The translations under genes were made by a program, and so were the position numbers. Shown here piece after piece: positions 10,858 through 23,666 of a stretch of 64,000 nt of DNA; position 1 is the stretch's first letter, and each line of letters starts with the position of its first letter. The DNA comes from Leptasterias polaris (lineage: Eukaryota; Echinodermata; Asteroidea; Forcipulatida; Asteriidae). Under the pieces are notes generated by a model. The model saw only the letters and a program-made list of their open reading frames with translations. It searched no databases and was not told where the DNA came from. The stretch spans positions 496,001 through 560,000 of the forward strand of contig JAZGTN010000118.1 of assembly GCA_037783415.1 (NCBI GenBank), given 5' to 3'.

Positions 10858-11588
10858 TGCGGTCTCGGCAAATTTGTCAAAAGATTTGTTTCTGAAATAT
10901 AACTTCTGGAGGATATATGCTAAATAAAACAAAACTGTAAGAACACCTGTAGCAATGTAAATTATTAAGATATAATATGCAAAAATAAACGCAACTATAC
11001 TGAATGTGCCACAATCTCATCACTATAAAATCTCTGTATACATTTTACAGTACGATAGAGTCATAGGCTAGTAATGCTGCGAGGTTAACATTCATGACGT
11101 AGGCTCGCTGCTTGCGTGTTATCTCGGCTTTTCTAACAATTTAGCCGTGCGACTATTTGAGGTAAAGAGATGAATGTGGGTCAAAATGTGCTCAATTTTC
11201 ACAAGATTTACGATAACCCAGCAATGATTGTGCAGATGCATTCCCTGAAGTCGATTGGATTATTCCGATGAAGCTTCGTGCAGTTGATAGTAAAGCTGCA
11301 TTAATCACGACCGACCTACTTATTGTTATACTTTATTATTTTCGTATTTGTGTTTATTTTTGTATTTTGTGTTTTTGAAGATATGATAAAGTAATGAACT
11401 TAAAAATAACTGATCTGGCAGGCTGATTTACTATAATCTCCCCATGAGTTGACTATCGATATAAAATATTGTATAAAAGCATAAAATCCTCACTTGATCA
11501 AACAGAAAGTTCGTTTGCTCGGAATGATTTCACGGGATTTCCGCATTTTGACGACTGATCTTTTGATTGAACGCAATAATACCCTTGT
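10858..11588. other. Non-coding interval
   Basis: AT-rich sequence without a gene or a recognised repeat. Confidence 0.5.
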
Positions 11589-11951
11589 TTAAAGGCCCTG
11601 TACACTATTGGTAGGATCGAAAAACTCAAATATTCACAGATTCACACATAACTTACATGATTTAAAGTAAGTAATGGTAGAAAGGGTTCCTTAAAATATT
11701 TCTGCCTAAAATGCTATCGTTTCTGAGAAATGAGTAAAACAATAGTTTTTATCGCGCGCGATAATAAACTCGATGTTTGAAAAACAGAAAAAACATAAGG
11801 TCTCTTTTCACTATTTTCTCGTAACCTCGATGACCAATTGAGCTCAAATTTTCACAGGTTTGTTATTTCATGTATGTGGTTGATTACACAAAACATGAAC
11901 ACTGTCTGTGATTATTTTGTCAGCTCTGCCAATCCTGTATAATACCTTTAA
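11589..11951. mobile_element. TTAA-bounded MITE
   Basis: The left end is TTAA-AGGCCCTGTACACTATTGG and the right end, complemented, is TTAA-AGGTATTATACAGGATTG, so both sides carry TTAA. An internal block, GACCAATTGAGCTCAAATTT, is the complement of a block in the MITE at 16792-17171, which shows relatedness in inverted orientation. The right-hand 70 bases (with AACACTGTCTGTGATTA) recur at 12255-12363. There is no coding capacity. Confidence 0.5.
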
Positions 11952-12254
11952 AGGTATAATTGGTAAGGATAAAAACATACTTGTTTAATTTTAGTTCAAT
12001 AGCTTGCTGATTATGAAGTTCGTACTGGAACTATTTTTCCTGTGAAATATTCCCTCTTAAATGATAAAGTCATAATATTCAAAGAAACTGTATCTGAAAA
12101 TATATTTTTATTTATATATTTTGTTTAAGCGCTGCCCAGAAGATTTAGTTGTTTACTACCAAAAACTAAGGACAACGTGTTTACATGCTGAAATTGTGCA
12201 ATGTGTATTCACTATTTTCTTCTGAAACACAAAACGAATGAAGCCCTTAAGCAA

Positions 12255-12363
12255 GTTTCTAACCCCCAAGTTTCCTAATTCTTGTTTGGTTGATCGCATA
12301 ACACATAAACACTGTCTGCGACTACTTTTGTCAGCTCAACCAATTCTGTATAATAAATTTAAA
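12255..12363. mobile_element. Right-end fragment of TTAA MITE
   Basis: The sequence matches the right end of the 11589-11951 element, with shared blocks GGTTGAT, ACACTGTCTG and TGTATAATA. It ends at a TTAA that is also the start of the next MITE fragment, so two elements abut on one TTAA. Confidence 0.5.
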
Positions 12364-12560
12364 GCACTTAATGTCACATTGTTAATTGCCAAAGAACAGT
12401 ATTCACACTTGGTGTGACCCAACTTATACATGAAATAACAAACCTATGAATGTTTAAGTCGAATCGGTCATTAAAGAAACTAGAAGAAGAAAAAGGGTGG
12501 AACAAACCTTAGATGTTTTCACTTTTTCCAAACATTGAGTTTTTGATGCAATTTCATGCA
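12360..12560. mobile_element. Decayed left half of AGGCACTG-type MITE
   Basis: It starts TTAA-AGCACTTAATGTCAC and continues with AATTGCCAAAGAACAGTATT, CACTTGGTGTGACCCAAC and AATAACAAACCTATGAA. These follow the left half of the MITE at 16792-17171 in the same order with many substitutions. The right half is missing. Confidence 0.5.
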
Positions 12561-12841
12561 ATTATATTTCAAAGGGAGTTTCCCACCATGACCATCTGTA
12601 TACGTTGTGTGATAATCTGTGAACATTTATATTTTTACTCTTACTAATGTGATGCACATCCTTTAACGGATAACTTTATCGGGGTAACTTATATAAGAAC
12701 GTGTTATTTCGGGTAATACCAATCAATATCTTTGTCTTGATGTGAAAGCTTGGCGGTCCTGGAATTCATTTCAAATCATTCACAATGAATTCAACAAAGC
12801 GATGTGGCGATGGTTATTTTTGATAATTATGAAAGATATGG

Positions 12842-13150
12842 AGTGTCTTGACAGAGCGATCTATAGTGGACCCGACACAGGTTCAGGTGTTGCCAGAGTG
12901 TGGGTTCGAATCCATGTCATGGCATTTGTTTCCGTCAGTGTGACATTTAACCGTAATTGATTTGTCCTTCCGATAAGAAGTGAAAGTCGAAGCTGTGTGT
13001 CGTGACGTCGTAGTAGAACCCATACACTTATCGTTCGGTTTGACCCAGTGTTTCTGGTATGGTTGGCTGCAGATTGTACAGCATTCCTTGTAGTCTTTAC
13101 AAGGTGCTATATAACAAGGTCTCATAGTTCAGACTTACCTCTTCACAACT
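12842..13150 (+). repeat. Diverged tRNA-Leu-type SINE copy
   Basis: The sequence aligns along its length with the better preserved SINE at 48459-48850. Shared landmarks are the box B AGAGTGTGGGTTCGAATCC, a GACATTTAACC block, GTCCTTCCGATAAG, GTAGAACCCATACACTTATC and GGTGCTATATAACAAGGTCT. Box A is badly decayed, so it is unlikely to be transcribed by pol III. Confidence 0.65.
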
Positions 13151-14700
13151 GTCGCTAAAAGAATAACACCCCCACCTTGAGACTAGAAATTATAAAGTGA
13201 TATAAGAACTGCGCATGACAGTATATTATTCCCAAAACTTATTATTTTCAATTTGTCCCCATAGGTACACAAACTTTGTATGTTTTCACAATTTTAAAGA
13301 CGTGGATTTATTGCATTATGTAATGGGACGGCCACTTAATTCCTTTCACCCACTGATTGTAATCATAAAAGAAATGTAAAACAAATCAATCACACCGTGA
13401 AATCGATATGCTAAGACGAGTTAAGCTTGTTTGGGCCATTGAGGGAGTTATCTGTGTGTGTTTGTCATCTTTTTTTCATTTCTAATTTTTGCGAGAAGTG
13501 ACCATTGCAACTGTTCAATTTGTGCCTTGTCAACCACACGTCACTAATAACACAATGACCAGAGATAAACCACTGCGCCACGGACACTTAATCCTCGACC
13601 GAGTTATCCTAATTTTGAACGAGAAGAAAGAGAACGGAAAGAAACAAGCCAGAGTTTCATCGGTGTTGTAAATACCCAATTCAAAGGGAGGGATATCGTC
13701 CGGCTTGTCCTCCTCAGCCAAGGGTCAGTGATCAAAGAGAGAGAGCTAAGCCGGGTGAAAGCACCGTAGCGACCGGTCGTAATCGTATATCATCACGGTA
13801 AGATTCATCAAAACCTCGCTCGGAAATTAGGTGTTGGGAAGAAACCCGCTGTTGGGAAATCAAACTGTTTCTTGTCTTTCCTCTAGCTTGTTGATGGTTG
13901 TGGTTCCAAATTGCCCGTATATATCTCAGCGACGTTTTTACTGTCTGACTCTTAAGTCTTGATGAAGAAGAGGGAGTATGTTAAACAAAATTCCTTTCCC
14001 GGATGTCGCCCACATTTCTTGTAACTAATGACCAAAGATACAAAGGGGGAGACAAATAAACTTGGACTTCGAAATTGAAATACTGCAACAGGCTTGTAGA
14101 GTGTTGCTGTCTGTAATCCCTGCCCTGCAAATTGTACATCGTCTGCAATGAATGTCAGAGATGGGTTCTATTTGTGTTGGGTTGTTCTTGAGCTTTAAAT
14201 AGTACTTCTTTTTGTGTTGATCCTATGAAGCCTTCCTTGTCGAAACCAAGCCTTCGGCTTCCACTCCGGTTTTCGGAACGGGGTTTGGAGCAGGTGACAG
14301 AACCTAAGCAAGAGCCAATTCACAATCCGTGGTTTAAAAAGAAGGAAAAAAAAGGCCACAGTCCTCTGATCTGATTGGGAAAGTCTCCATGGATACCCCT
14401 ACTAATGGCGCGTCAGATGAACTCCCTGACTCAAGTCTCTTCAAATAAAAATCCTTGGATGTTTTGAGAAATGGAAGAATTCTCGTGAGACGTATTTTTG
14501 TCTTTGCTCATTTCTCTGTGTAATGATTTAGCCTCCTCCCCAAGCCGGGTTTTATCTTTACCGATCGAGATTGCTATCGTTTTTTAAACCCATGCACGGT
14601 TTGCTAGACACGTTCCTCGCGAAGGGAGACTTGCTATAGATCCAGGTTTGATGAGCTTCAACCCAGAATAGCATGTGGGCTATTCGGGTGTAATTAAATG
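13151..14700. other. Non-coding interval
   Basis: I find no gene or recognised repeat. Short open frames at 13489-13671 (+) and 13530-13721 (-) overlap on opposite strands and show no domain. Confidence 0.5.
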
Positions 14701-14768
14701 AAACAGGAGGAGCACCCCGGGTATGAAGGTTATGGAACAGGAGGAGCACCCCGGGTATGAAGGTTATG
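14701..14768 (+). repeat. 34-bp tandem duplication
   Basis: Two nearly identical 34-base units, each containing AACAGGAGGAGCACCCCGGG, lie head to tail with starts 34 bases apart (14702 and 14736). The high identity implies a recent slippage or duplication event. Confidence 0.9.
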
Positions 14769-14861
14769 GAACATGACGTTTCTTTTGGGTTCGTGTGAAG
14801 TAAATATTTGCAAATACCCAAAACGTGGTAATATAAAGGTAACACAGTCTGACACCCTTTT

Positions 14862-15207
14862 ATGATTATAATAATATCGACTCTTATATAACACAATTCG
14901 AAAGAATGATGATTGCGCTTCGAACATTGCTTCCCCTGGTCACTGGGCCATTTATTTCATTCCTTAGACGATCTCAGCTCCTTTGGGAGTATACAGCCCG
15001 TGCTGCCGAGAGCGCACCAAGCTAAATCAATTATAAGAACCATTTCTGCTCTCACATGTCCAAGTTCCCACTGGGTGAAGAGAAGCAATTATAGTTAAGT
15101 GTCTTGCTCAAGTACACAAGTGTCTTGGTAGGGATTCGAACCCACACCCTGAAGACTTGGCCAGCATAACTTGAGTCCGACGCACTAAACCGCTCGGCCA
15201 CGACACG
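14862..15207 (-). repeat. tRNA-Leu-type SINE, nearly complete
   Basis: On the minus strand the copy begins GTGTCGTGGCCGAGCGG, a leucine-tRNA-like 5' end with box A. It reaches box B GGGTGTGGGTTCGAATCCC, then GACACTTAACTATAATTGCT, then a body with CAAAGGAGCTGAGATCG. It ends with a GCGCAATCAT block, TTATATAAGAG and a run of ATT-like repeats at about 14862-14890. The end type matches the LINE copies in this window. The 3' half of the same family recurs at 52555-52725. Confidence 0.8.
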
Positions 15208-15873
15208 CCACACAAACCAATAATCACATTTGATATTGCAGACAGGGTACAAGACGAGATGGTTGCTTGCATAATGTCACTAAAAGGTAATCGAGGGACA
15301 TTTTTCCGGAGTCTGTCCGGAATTCATTATCAGCACTACAGCTCTGAAACCGTACCTCTATCACTGCACATCAACAAGCCTTCTATTTGCTCTACCATTG
15401 ACGCGAATAGAGCCCTCATTTACTGCACGGAATAAAATATAGCTCTACCACCGCAAAAACAGAAAAGTTTAATTTAAATGTTAATGGAAGTACATCGATC
15501 AATAATAGTAGTTGGGGATGATGACCTAGGATAGAAAGTACAGTACATGTAACAGCTGATGGTACCAATAAGCTGCGTGCTAACATAAGCTCCTTAAAGT
15601 AGCTACTAATTCCCGATTCCGACATATGGGCTTTTAATGTAGAGACGGTGATTTTCTGCGCTTTGTTTGACAAAAAAAAATCATCTACAGGGGGAACAAA
15701 AATAACGGAGTGTGCATCCGGATTTCTCTTTGGAGAAATTGTGGATACAGTAAAAGTCTTAAGATGGGACCAACTCTAGAAACTTCATTTTATGGAGTGG
15801 TAGTGAAGTGAATTGATATTTTGTTAACCAGCACACAATATATAATGATAAAGAAGGGGCAAAAAGAAAACAA

Positions 15874-15908
<35 letters not shown>

Positions 15909-16791
15909 TAAACAGCAAAAGACGATGTTCTGTCGTCTTTTTTCCTACACTACAATCTTAATCTTGTCAAACTCTTATCCGCTCTATGTTCCTATAACGC
16001 AAACAATCAACAAAGTTTTGTTTACAACTTTGCAAAACTTAAGGGGGGTTAAGAGGAACAGTTGAATACTGTCGTCAAAATAAACACGTATATTTACGAC
16101 TGGGGCCTCGTCCCGTCATCCGCGTTAACGACAACATTTACGGCTCTGCCTTCCGAGTCGTAAACATGAACGCAAAAGTTTGGTAATGTTCGTCGTTCTG
16201 GCCACAAGTTTGAATATTGTGCCTGAATGTGATATTTACGTCAGTACTGACCACCAACTGTTTAATTCTGAAATAGTGTGCATAGGCCACCGTAACAAAA
16301 CATTTCAATTGTGCTGAACCCCTGTATCGTACTGTAGTCAATAGTGATTTTTTTATTTTTTTTTATTGTTAATATATTGTTTAATTTCTCTCCTCAAAAT
16401 TCAATAAATTGTACACTGAAATGTACAGTTAATTAGTTATGAGTTGCTTGAAGAAAAGAAAACACACACACAAAAAGTTAAATAGATATGGAGAAGACTA
16501 GAATGAGGAGACAAAATAATAAACGAATACATTTTTATAAATCACAAAAACTGTTCTGTCTGTAAGTGTTTCTTTAAATTTCAGACAAGTTTTATACACA
16601 ATAATTGTTTTTAACTTTAATAACTAATTTCAAATCAATGTCACCAAATCGACGCTTGGAGGAAATGTATCAAGTCTCCTCTATTTTATGGTGGTAAAAA
16701 AGAAAGAAAAAAATCATAACAAAGGATTCATTTTAAGCATGACAAAAATATCCTTAAAGTGAGCGGTCATCACTAAAAATGAAAGGTGTTC
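15208..16791. other. Non-coding interval with CAA/CAG microsatellite
   Basis: No gene is seen. A mixed CAA/CAG trinucleotide run occupies about 15868-15917. An ATTTTTTTATTTT-rich tract lies near 16347-16380. Confidence 0.5.
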
Positions 16792-17171
16792 TTAAAGGCA
16801 CTGAACACGTTTGGTAATTGTCAAAGACCAGTATTCTCACTCGGTGTATCCCAACATATGCAAACAAACAAGTAACAAACCTGTGAAAATTTGGGCTCAA
16901 TTGGTCATTGAAGTTGCAAGAAAATTATGAAAGAAAAAACACCCTTGTTGTACAAATTAGTGTGCTTTCAGATAGGAATAAAAGGCTTCTGGCCAGAAGT
17001 CTTTTATTATTTTAGTGAGAAATTACCTCTTTCTCAAAAACTACGTTACTTCAGAGGAGTCGTCTCTCACAATGTGTTATACTATCAACAGCTCTCCGTT
17101 GCTCGTTACCAAGTAAGTTTTTATGCTAATATATATTTTGAGTAATTACCAAAAGTGTACAGTGCCTTTAA
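16792..17171. mobile_element. 380-bp TTAA MITE with AGGCACTG termini
   Basis: The left end reads TTAA-AGGCACTGAACACGTTTG and the complemented right end reads TTAA-AGGCACTGTACACTTTTG. Both continue into GGTAATT, about 25 matching bases. TTAA flanks both sides (16792-16795 and 17168-17171). The interior includes CAAAGACCAGTATTCTCACT, AAAATTTGGGCTCAATTGG and a TTCTGGCCAGAA palindrome. I recall near-identical sequence as an abundant repeat in sea star DNA. The 72-residue open frame inside it is incidental. Confidence 0.7.
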
Positions 17172-17439
17172 AATACGTCTTAATTCTTGATCTACTTTAA
17201 TCAGGGGGTGTTTTATATGGAAAATTAATAATAGCACTATCCGGTTTATAAAAATGTCAAAAATTATATTAAAATGCTCTCGTGTCCTTGTAAGAAAAAA
17301 ATGCACGAGAATAATCGCAATTATGTGGAACACGATAACAGCAAAGTAAAGCAAAGTAGTAGGTTTGTTTTTATGGAATTTTTCAGGAGCGTGTTTTCCC
17401 AGAAGTCCAAGCCATTAAGTCACTTGGGATCTAGATATG

Positions 17440-17533
17440 GGTCAAGGTATCGGTCAAGGTATAGGTCAAGGTATAGGTCAAGGTATAGGTCAAGGTATAG
17501 GTCAAGGTATAGGTCAAGGTATAGGTCAAGATA
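17440..17533 (+). repeat. 12-bp minisatellite (GGTCAAGGTATA)8
   Basis: Eight head-to-tail copies of GGTCAAGGTATA start every 12 bases from 17440 to 17524. Only the first and last units vary. Because 12 is a multiple of three, all frames stay open and give fake tetrapeptide repeats (GIGQ, RYRS, LYLD). Each unit contains TCAAGGT, close to the half-site bound by NR5A/ERR-type nuclear receptors. Confidence 0.95.
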
Positions 17534-20500
17534 GTAAATGTAACTCACAAACTGTTCACGTCGAAACTGGAATCGAAATAAATAATGACCAAAATGAAGC
17601 ACAGCCTGCAAGTCCCTTCTTTGCTTGTGACAAGAAGAGCGAGTGATGACACCAGTCATAATGATGCTTATGTTATCGGTAATGTTCGTCAATTTATTAC
17701 ATTAGCAAAGGGGGCGATACCCACATGTTTGCGCACATTTTTGTTACAACTCTCAATGCACCATTTTTCTGTAGTTGATATCTAGGTCTGTATATATAGG
17801 CTAGACTACGAAACAAATATCAGATTATCGTTGAAATGTCACTGCTCCAGAAAGATTACTCAATTTAACTTCCTTTGATTCATTGATCTCACATTCCACA
17901 TGCTGTACAATGTGCTCAGGGAAAAACCATTTCTTATTCCTTAGAAAGTAAATTTAGGCTTCGAATGGAGACATCCAATTTGAAATCTAACTAGAAAGTT
18001 GTTCAATTTGTGTGGGTAACGTTTGGTGCTCGATGTGGCGCGGTGTACTCCACTCCTGTTGTGTCTCCATTGTGTTCACGGAATCTCGCAAATTCTTTAG
18101 AAGATATTAGGGGGTACCATAGTCTGTACAAGAGGAAAAGGGTGTGTACAAGAATTTGAATATTATTATTGTTATTTCCCTGCACATATCGAGCATACAA
18201 TGAGTAAGAGTGGTTCTATGTAGTGTGTTGTAATTTCTATAAGAGTTGATCTTATTAGTTTGAATCCCCAAAACTAAGACAATTAAAAAATAATAACAAA
18301 ATACTTCAACAATATTTCAACTTGTTTTCTTCCCACTGGACTGATCAAGTGCAGCCATACAACTTATTGGGCTCTATGTTTAATAAACATCATAAATCTT
18401 GGCTACTCTGATTGCAATCGAGCGAGGCGTTTCATCTCCGGTCAAAGTTATGGACGTGGACAATTTGTAGAAGCAACAATACTACAAGTGCCGTGGCTGA
18501 CGGGAGTCCAGCTTAATTAATTACCCGTGGAATTCTCAAGAAAACGATATAAATAAAAAATAATAATAAAAGTAAAGAACAGAAACAGAGAGAGGACAAT
18601 CTTGGAAATATACTGAAACCTCATGACGTGTAAAAAGTACACTAATGTAAAAGTACATTACAAACAAACTTATCAAATGTTATCCAAGATTGCTTCCCAA
18701 AACCGCTTACAACTCAGTTCAGAGAAGTACGGGATTTTGGAGTTTGAATGGCACTGTCACGTCAGAGCAAACGTAGCCCCATGCCCTTCAGGACTGTACA
18801 TTTAATTCACCAAGTCAAGTTTGCATGACTGGTCGCCCGAAGACGCCGACACGCTGCACACAGAACGTATTGACTACATCACCCGTAAACGTTGTCTGGG
18901 GGGGGGGGGGGGGGGAATGCTAGCGGTAGGCCCTCCAGTGTGCTGCGGATCTCTGTCAGAATTGGTACCGGCATTTCTAAAGACGGGGAATTATTCATGA
19001 GCCAATCACCACTGTCGTTACTCTAATTTCTAAACTGAATGGAGGAAGAGCAGGTAGAGAAAAAGTACATTAACTCACGGAGTCTTCATGTGAAAGTCCA
19101 GGTATATGTCGCCCAGGCTATGTAAAGGCTTACAACACCTTCCGATGGAGAGAGTGTTAAAGGCGGTTATAAGACACGGTCAGTGTTTCGGGCACCGATG
19201 TTCTTACTGACTCTAAATATAATTTAAAAGTTAAATAATAAAGAGGGAGTAGAACACATTTCGTAGAACCCAGTCAATGTGTGCTTGATGGGAATAGAAG
19301 AGTCTAAGGGTTGAGATATAGAAGAGTCGCGACGTTTCGATTGGTGTGCTCTGTTTGTCTTCACGATAATGCTTAGTCAGATACTGTGAGTATCGAGACG
19401 TACAAGAATCAAATCAAATTGACATAAAGTGATATACAGAAGTTTTTCTGAAAGAGTCAGAAGAACGATCTAGAAATCCAACGTGCAGGCAAACTAACAC
19501 CTTTCCGTACTTTCAATTTAGTCTGAAATCATTTTGATATCAAGCTTAATGTAATTCTCATACTCGGCTAGTTTTGAATCCCAGTTCTAAGCGATGGTCT
19601 CCCTTTATACACCGAAATCAATACACACGCTGAATGTGCAGACCTAATGTTCCGTAGTTAAATAGGTCTCTGATTATATCTATTGATTTGGAAACATTTC
19701 ACACAAGAGGTTTTTTTAATACAGATAATGAATTCCCGCTTCCATTTCCTCCAGGCAAATCATCGTCGCGGAGCTGAGGCAGAATGGCACGGGCCGTCCA
19801 GCTGGAATCAAAATATTGGCATATTTTTCCCGCCATCGTCAGCCAAGTCAGTAAGGTAATAATTAGGCACTCTAGGGTCAGCGACTTCTCGTATAATTGG
19901 GAATACTCACATTGTCACTCCCTTGTGTTAATGGAGGTTCCGGTGCCACATTTAACTCCTTTCTGCCTTGCGCTGACGGGAAAACTTGCCAACAGGTTTT
20001 TATGATATTATTTGTGGCTAATTTATAGGTCAAGACTTTTGGAGAACAATTAGTATAAATGTAATGATAGAACGGTATCGTACCAGTATACTGGTGATTT
20101 TTTGAAACACAAAAAAAACTGTTGCGGATTTGTAAGGTAAATTTCTCAGCTGTTTTAAGTTTAAGTACAATTATCATCTCGAAACAAGCTGCGCATTAAT
20201 CCGATATTATCTGCATTAAAGTCCATGGCAAGGTAAACATAAATTACCTTAAAAAGATTCAATTCAATTAAATTCAATCTTCACTGGGATCATAATTGTA
20301 TTACAAATATTAAGTTTCAACTGTTTCCCAAACTTGTTTTTAAAAAAACAGCTCTAAAGATTAAACACCTTTTAAATCGACAACGTAAGGCATTCGTATC
20401 ATTAGTGTTTTCATATTATTCTTGTTAAACTATAGTATTGAATCGTTGTTTTGTTTTATTTAATTTCCAGTTCGAAATCAACATACTCGTTGAACATTTA

Positions 20501-23184
20501 AAAGCACTTTATAATTCACCGATAGGTTATTAACATTAGTAGACTAATAAATTGACTGATTTCAAACTACCCTAAAACAGGTCATTAGAAGAAGAATACC
20601 GTACAAACACAAATCGTCTCCTCACGATTGTATTATAATGTTCTCTTTCTTGTTACTGTTGTGAAAAATGAACTAAATATAAACCCAGTTGTAAGAGACA
20701 GATGTATTACCCAAGGGAACCAATATATCCAGTCAGTAAAACAAATTATAAAAATGGGACTTTCACCCGTTATTTTCCGAGTTTGATTTATGAAAGTCTC
20801 GACTCCCTGGAGGGCCCGTCTTCCTATCGATCGATGGAGCCTCTTGCATCACCACCTGGTCATTACGATTAACAAGTTGTTCTGACGGTGGGACTCTTCC
20901 TGCAAGCCGCCAAAATGTAATATATACAACAAAAGTGTGAGAGGTAAAAGAGCCCAAGGCGATGATTTAGGCATAAATGCCCCCTGTCCTCACCCTACCG
21001 TGTTCTTCCTCACGGGAAGAATTGCTAACTTGAAACGGCCACGCAACTGGTCTGTGTTTCCTTCAAAACCAGCCGAGACACAAACCTTTGGGTGATTGGA
21101 TTTCCAGGATCAAGCAAAGTTTTGTTAGTTGTTATTTTGCTCTTAGCGCAACTTGATACCGAGAAAGCTTAGCAGGTATCAATTTGAGAGAAACGGTGAC
21201 GATGTACAAAGTTGTCGTTTTTATGTCACATTTCATGGAAATGCATCATGCCCTTACCAGTCGACATTGATCTTTGTGAGTCTTTATGACCCGTTTTCGT
21301 TGCTTCGATAAATATTTTTAATTCAGTCTTTATTTTTCAGCAGTGGTTACTTAAATTACATTAATTGAACATTTTACTGCATGCAGCGACCGTTCGTTTT
21401 GACAAGACTTGTGTATATACTTTCTTTGTTTGTTTGTCATATAAACAGTTTTTATTTATTTATATATTGATTCCGTCTTGTTTAACCAGAAGGTAGCCCC
21501 ATCAGTTATCAAAGAACTGTTCTTCATTGGGGGCTCTTGGGTCACAAGTAAAAACTGCATAACTACATACAGAGTACAATAGTTTCGTGATGTCGTTGTT
21601 TTTCTGTCATGTTCGCTTCATGTCAACAATCAAACAGGTAGACATGTTATACCAGGTTGATTGATTGCTCATTTAACAAACTATTCACTGTTATTAACTG
21701 TTTGATATTCTACATTGTTAATTCCTAGGCCCCGTAGAAACGCATTAATCACCTTTAATTCGGGAGCAAGGTAGAGCGAGGACAGAAAGTAATGTCCGGA
21801 CCGGTTGGACAAGGTGAACAACGTGTCCCGCGGGGCAATTCATCGATTTGACAGCCTGACCGATGTGGGTCAGTCTGTGATCTCTCCTTTAATATACCAC
21901 CGGTATCCGCTGCTAGTGTGAAATGTCATCATGCACATGAATGAAGAACCGGCATAAAAACACAAGCTAAAGGGAACACAGGGAGACCAAATCCATAAAC
22001 TATTTATAACATACTCTCGTTTCTCATAGCTCGCTATGTCATTTAGATAGTTCTCACATACACCTCTGATTATATAAACGCTTTCTAAACAAGGCGCCAC
22101 AGTGTGTCTTGCCTCGTTTGGGTACCCAATTATTACGTCATTTGACGAATGCTGCAAGGCAAACAAATGCTCTAATTTTCCTCATGCAGAATTTCAAATC
22201 GGAATGGAAGAATCAAGTTGATTCACGTTTTCTCTGCGCGAATTAACGGTGTTTTTAATTTAAATTAGTTGTTTACCTTGTTAGACAATGTTTCCCGACA
22301 CATGATCTGACTTTTCCCACACCCATTCTCAAGTATCTGATGCAATGTTTGATTTGTGTAGTCAAAGTGAACTTACGACCGTACTTTCACAAAATAGTTG
22401 GATGATCATGTAGAAAGAAGCAACATTGATACTGCCATTATAACATCGCGTAAGATTAACGGTGCGGTGTATTCTGTGTCCTCCTCGGGCGTTAAGGCGA
22501 ACGGTATAGTCCAATGTCAGTTGGGTGTAAATGTCGGTACCAAATCTGGAGATACCAATTATCGACAGACGATAGCACATAATCGACATTCTGGTGTCAC
22601 TGGTTAGTTTCTATTCGGTGATTTCTGACAGTGATTATCATCAATTAGGAACCAAGTCGACATCAATCACATTCTAGCAGACATGTTTATGGATTGTTCG
22701 TGGAAACTGTTACTCGTTAGTACTCTCGCAGATTTGACACCTATTGCATTGTTGTTTTTCAATTAGCGACAAGCATCACATTGGTCGAGGTATAAACGGG
22801 ATATTTATGCGATTACAGGAAATTTATCGCATCCAATAATAACAAGAGATTTGTTCTAAACAGAACATTTCCGAAATTGTCTTATTTTTGACTAATTACG
22901 CAGATCACTTTCCCGGACAAGTACCGTCACCAGGTTGTTGGGAAGGTTCTTGTCACGACCAAACGGCATTGTCAACACGAACACTGAAAGTCGATAGTTA
23001 AATGTAAGTATGGATGGTCCTATGCATAACCATGTTGGAAAAACATGATTACACCTAAATAACTACGTTCGTGCGGGTGAACATTTATGAATTTTAATAA
23101 GTTTTCCAAATACAAGAATCACCTCATGTGAAATACAAATACATACCGCATAGTTTTCTCTTAGTCAAGAAATCTTTAATGAAA
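17534..23184. other. Gene-free interval
   Basis: No supported gene occurs over 5.6 kb. It contains a poly(G) tract of about 18 bases near 18898-18915, the 14-base palindrome ACCAGTATACTGGT near 20083 and a weak GAAACGTC motif at 19328-19363 (-). A possible but unproven exon-like open segment lies at 20764-20903 (-), described under findings. Confidence 0.45.
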
Positions 23185-23228
23185 ATGGTCGTAGGTTCGA
23201 AACCTGCCATGAATTTGTAAATTGCTTA
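23185..23228 (+). repeat. tRNA-like SINE fragment (box B region)
   Basis: AATGGTCGTAGGTTCGAAAC followed by CTGCC resembles the box-B segment of the tRNA-like head at 59111-59186, which reads AATGGCAACGGTCGTGG. Box A is not recognisable. Confidence 0.4.
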
Positions 23229-23666
23229 CTTACAATGATTACAATTTAAAGACGGTGCATGTGCTACGAAAAGTTTCAGTTTTGACAAAATGTTACATGT
23301 TTACAAATTATTTATTCATATAAAATGACAACCATTAAGTATGATTTTAATGAACTATGTAATTGTAGGCCTATTTATTGCATTTATAATTCTATACGGT
23401 GCCTTATTGTTCTAAACAGTGTAGCAAACCGAAAAGCGAAAGCAAGCACCCCTCAAGTTAAAGATAAAAAACGAATCCAATATTGTTTAACTGCAAACAA
23501 TATTTTCAACTATTCATTACACTAAAGTAACCACTACTCTTCGGATTACATTACGCATCCCTCACTACGTCCCGTTTCTCTTGGCTGAAACGGATTTTGG
23601 TTTCCCAGATAAAATTTCTGCTCATGAAACAATTTTGTTCCAGTGTGTTGTGGGTGATGAAGTGTG

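Noticed and set aside
17274..17692. Frames with RYRS, GIGQ and LYLD repeats
   Set aside because: Pure translation of the 12-bp minisatellite on both strands.
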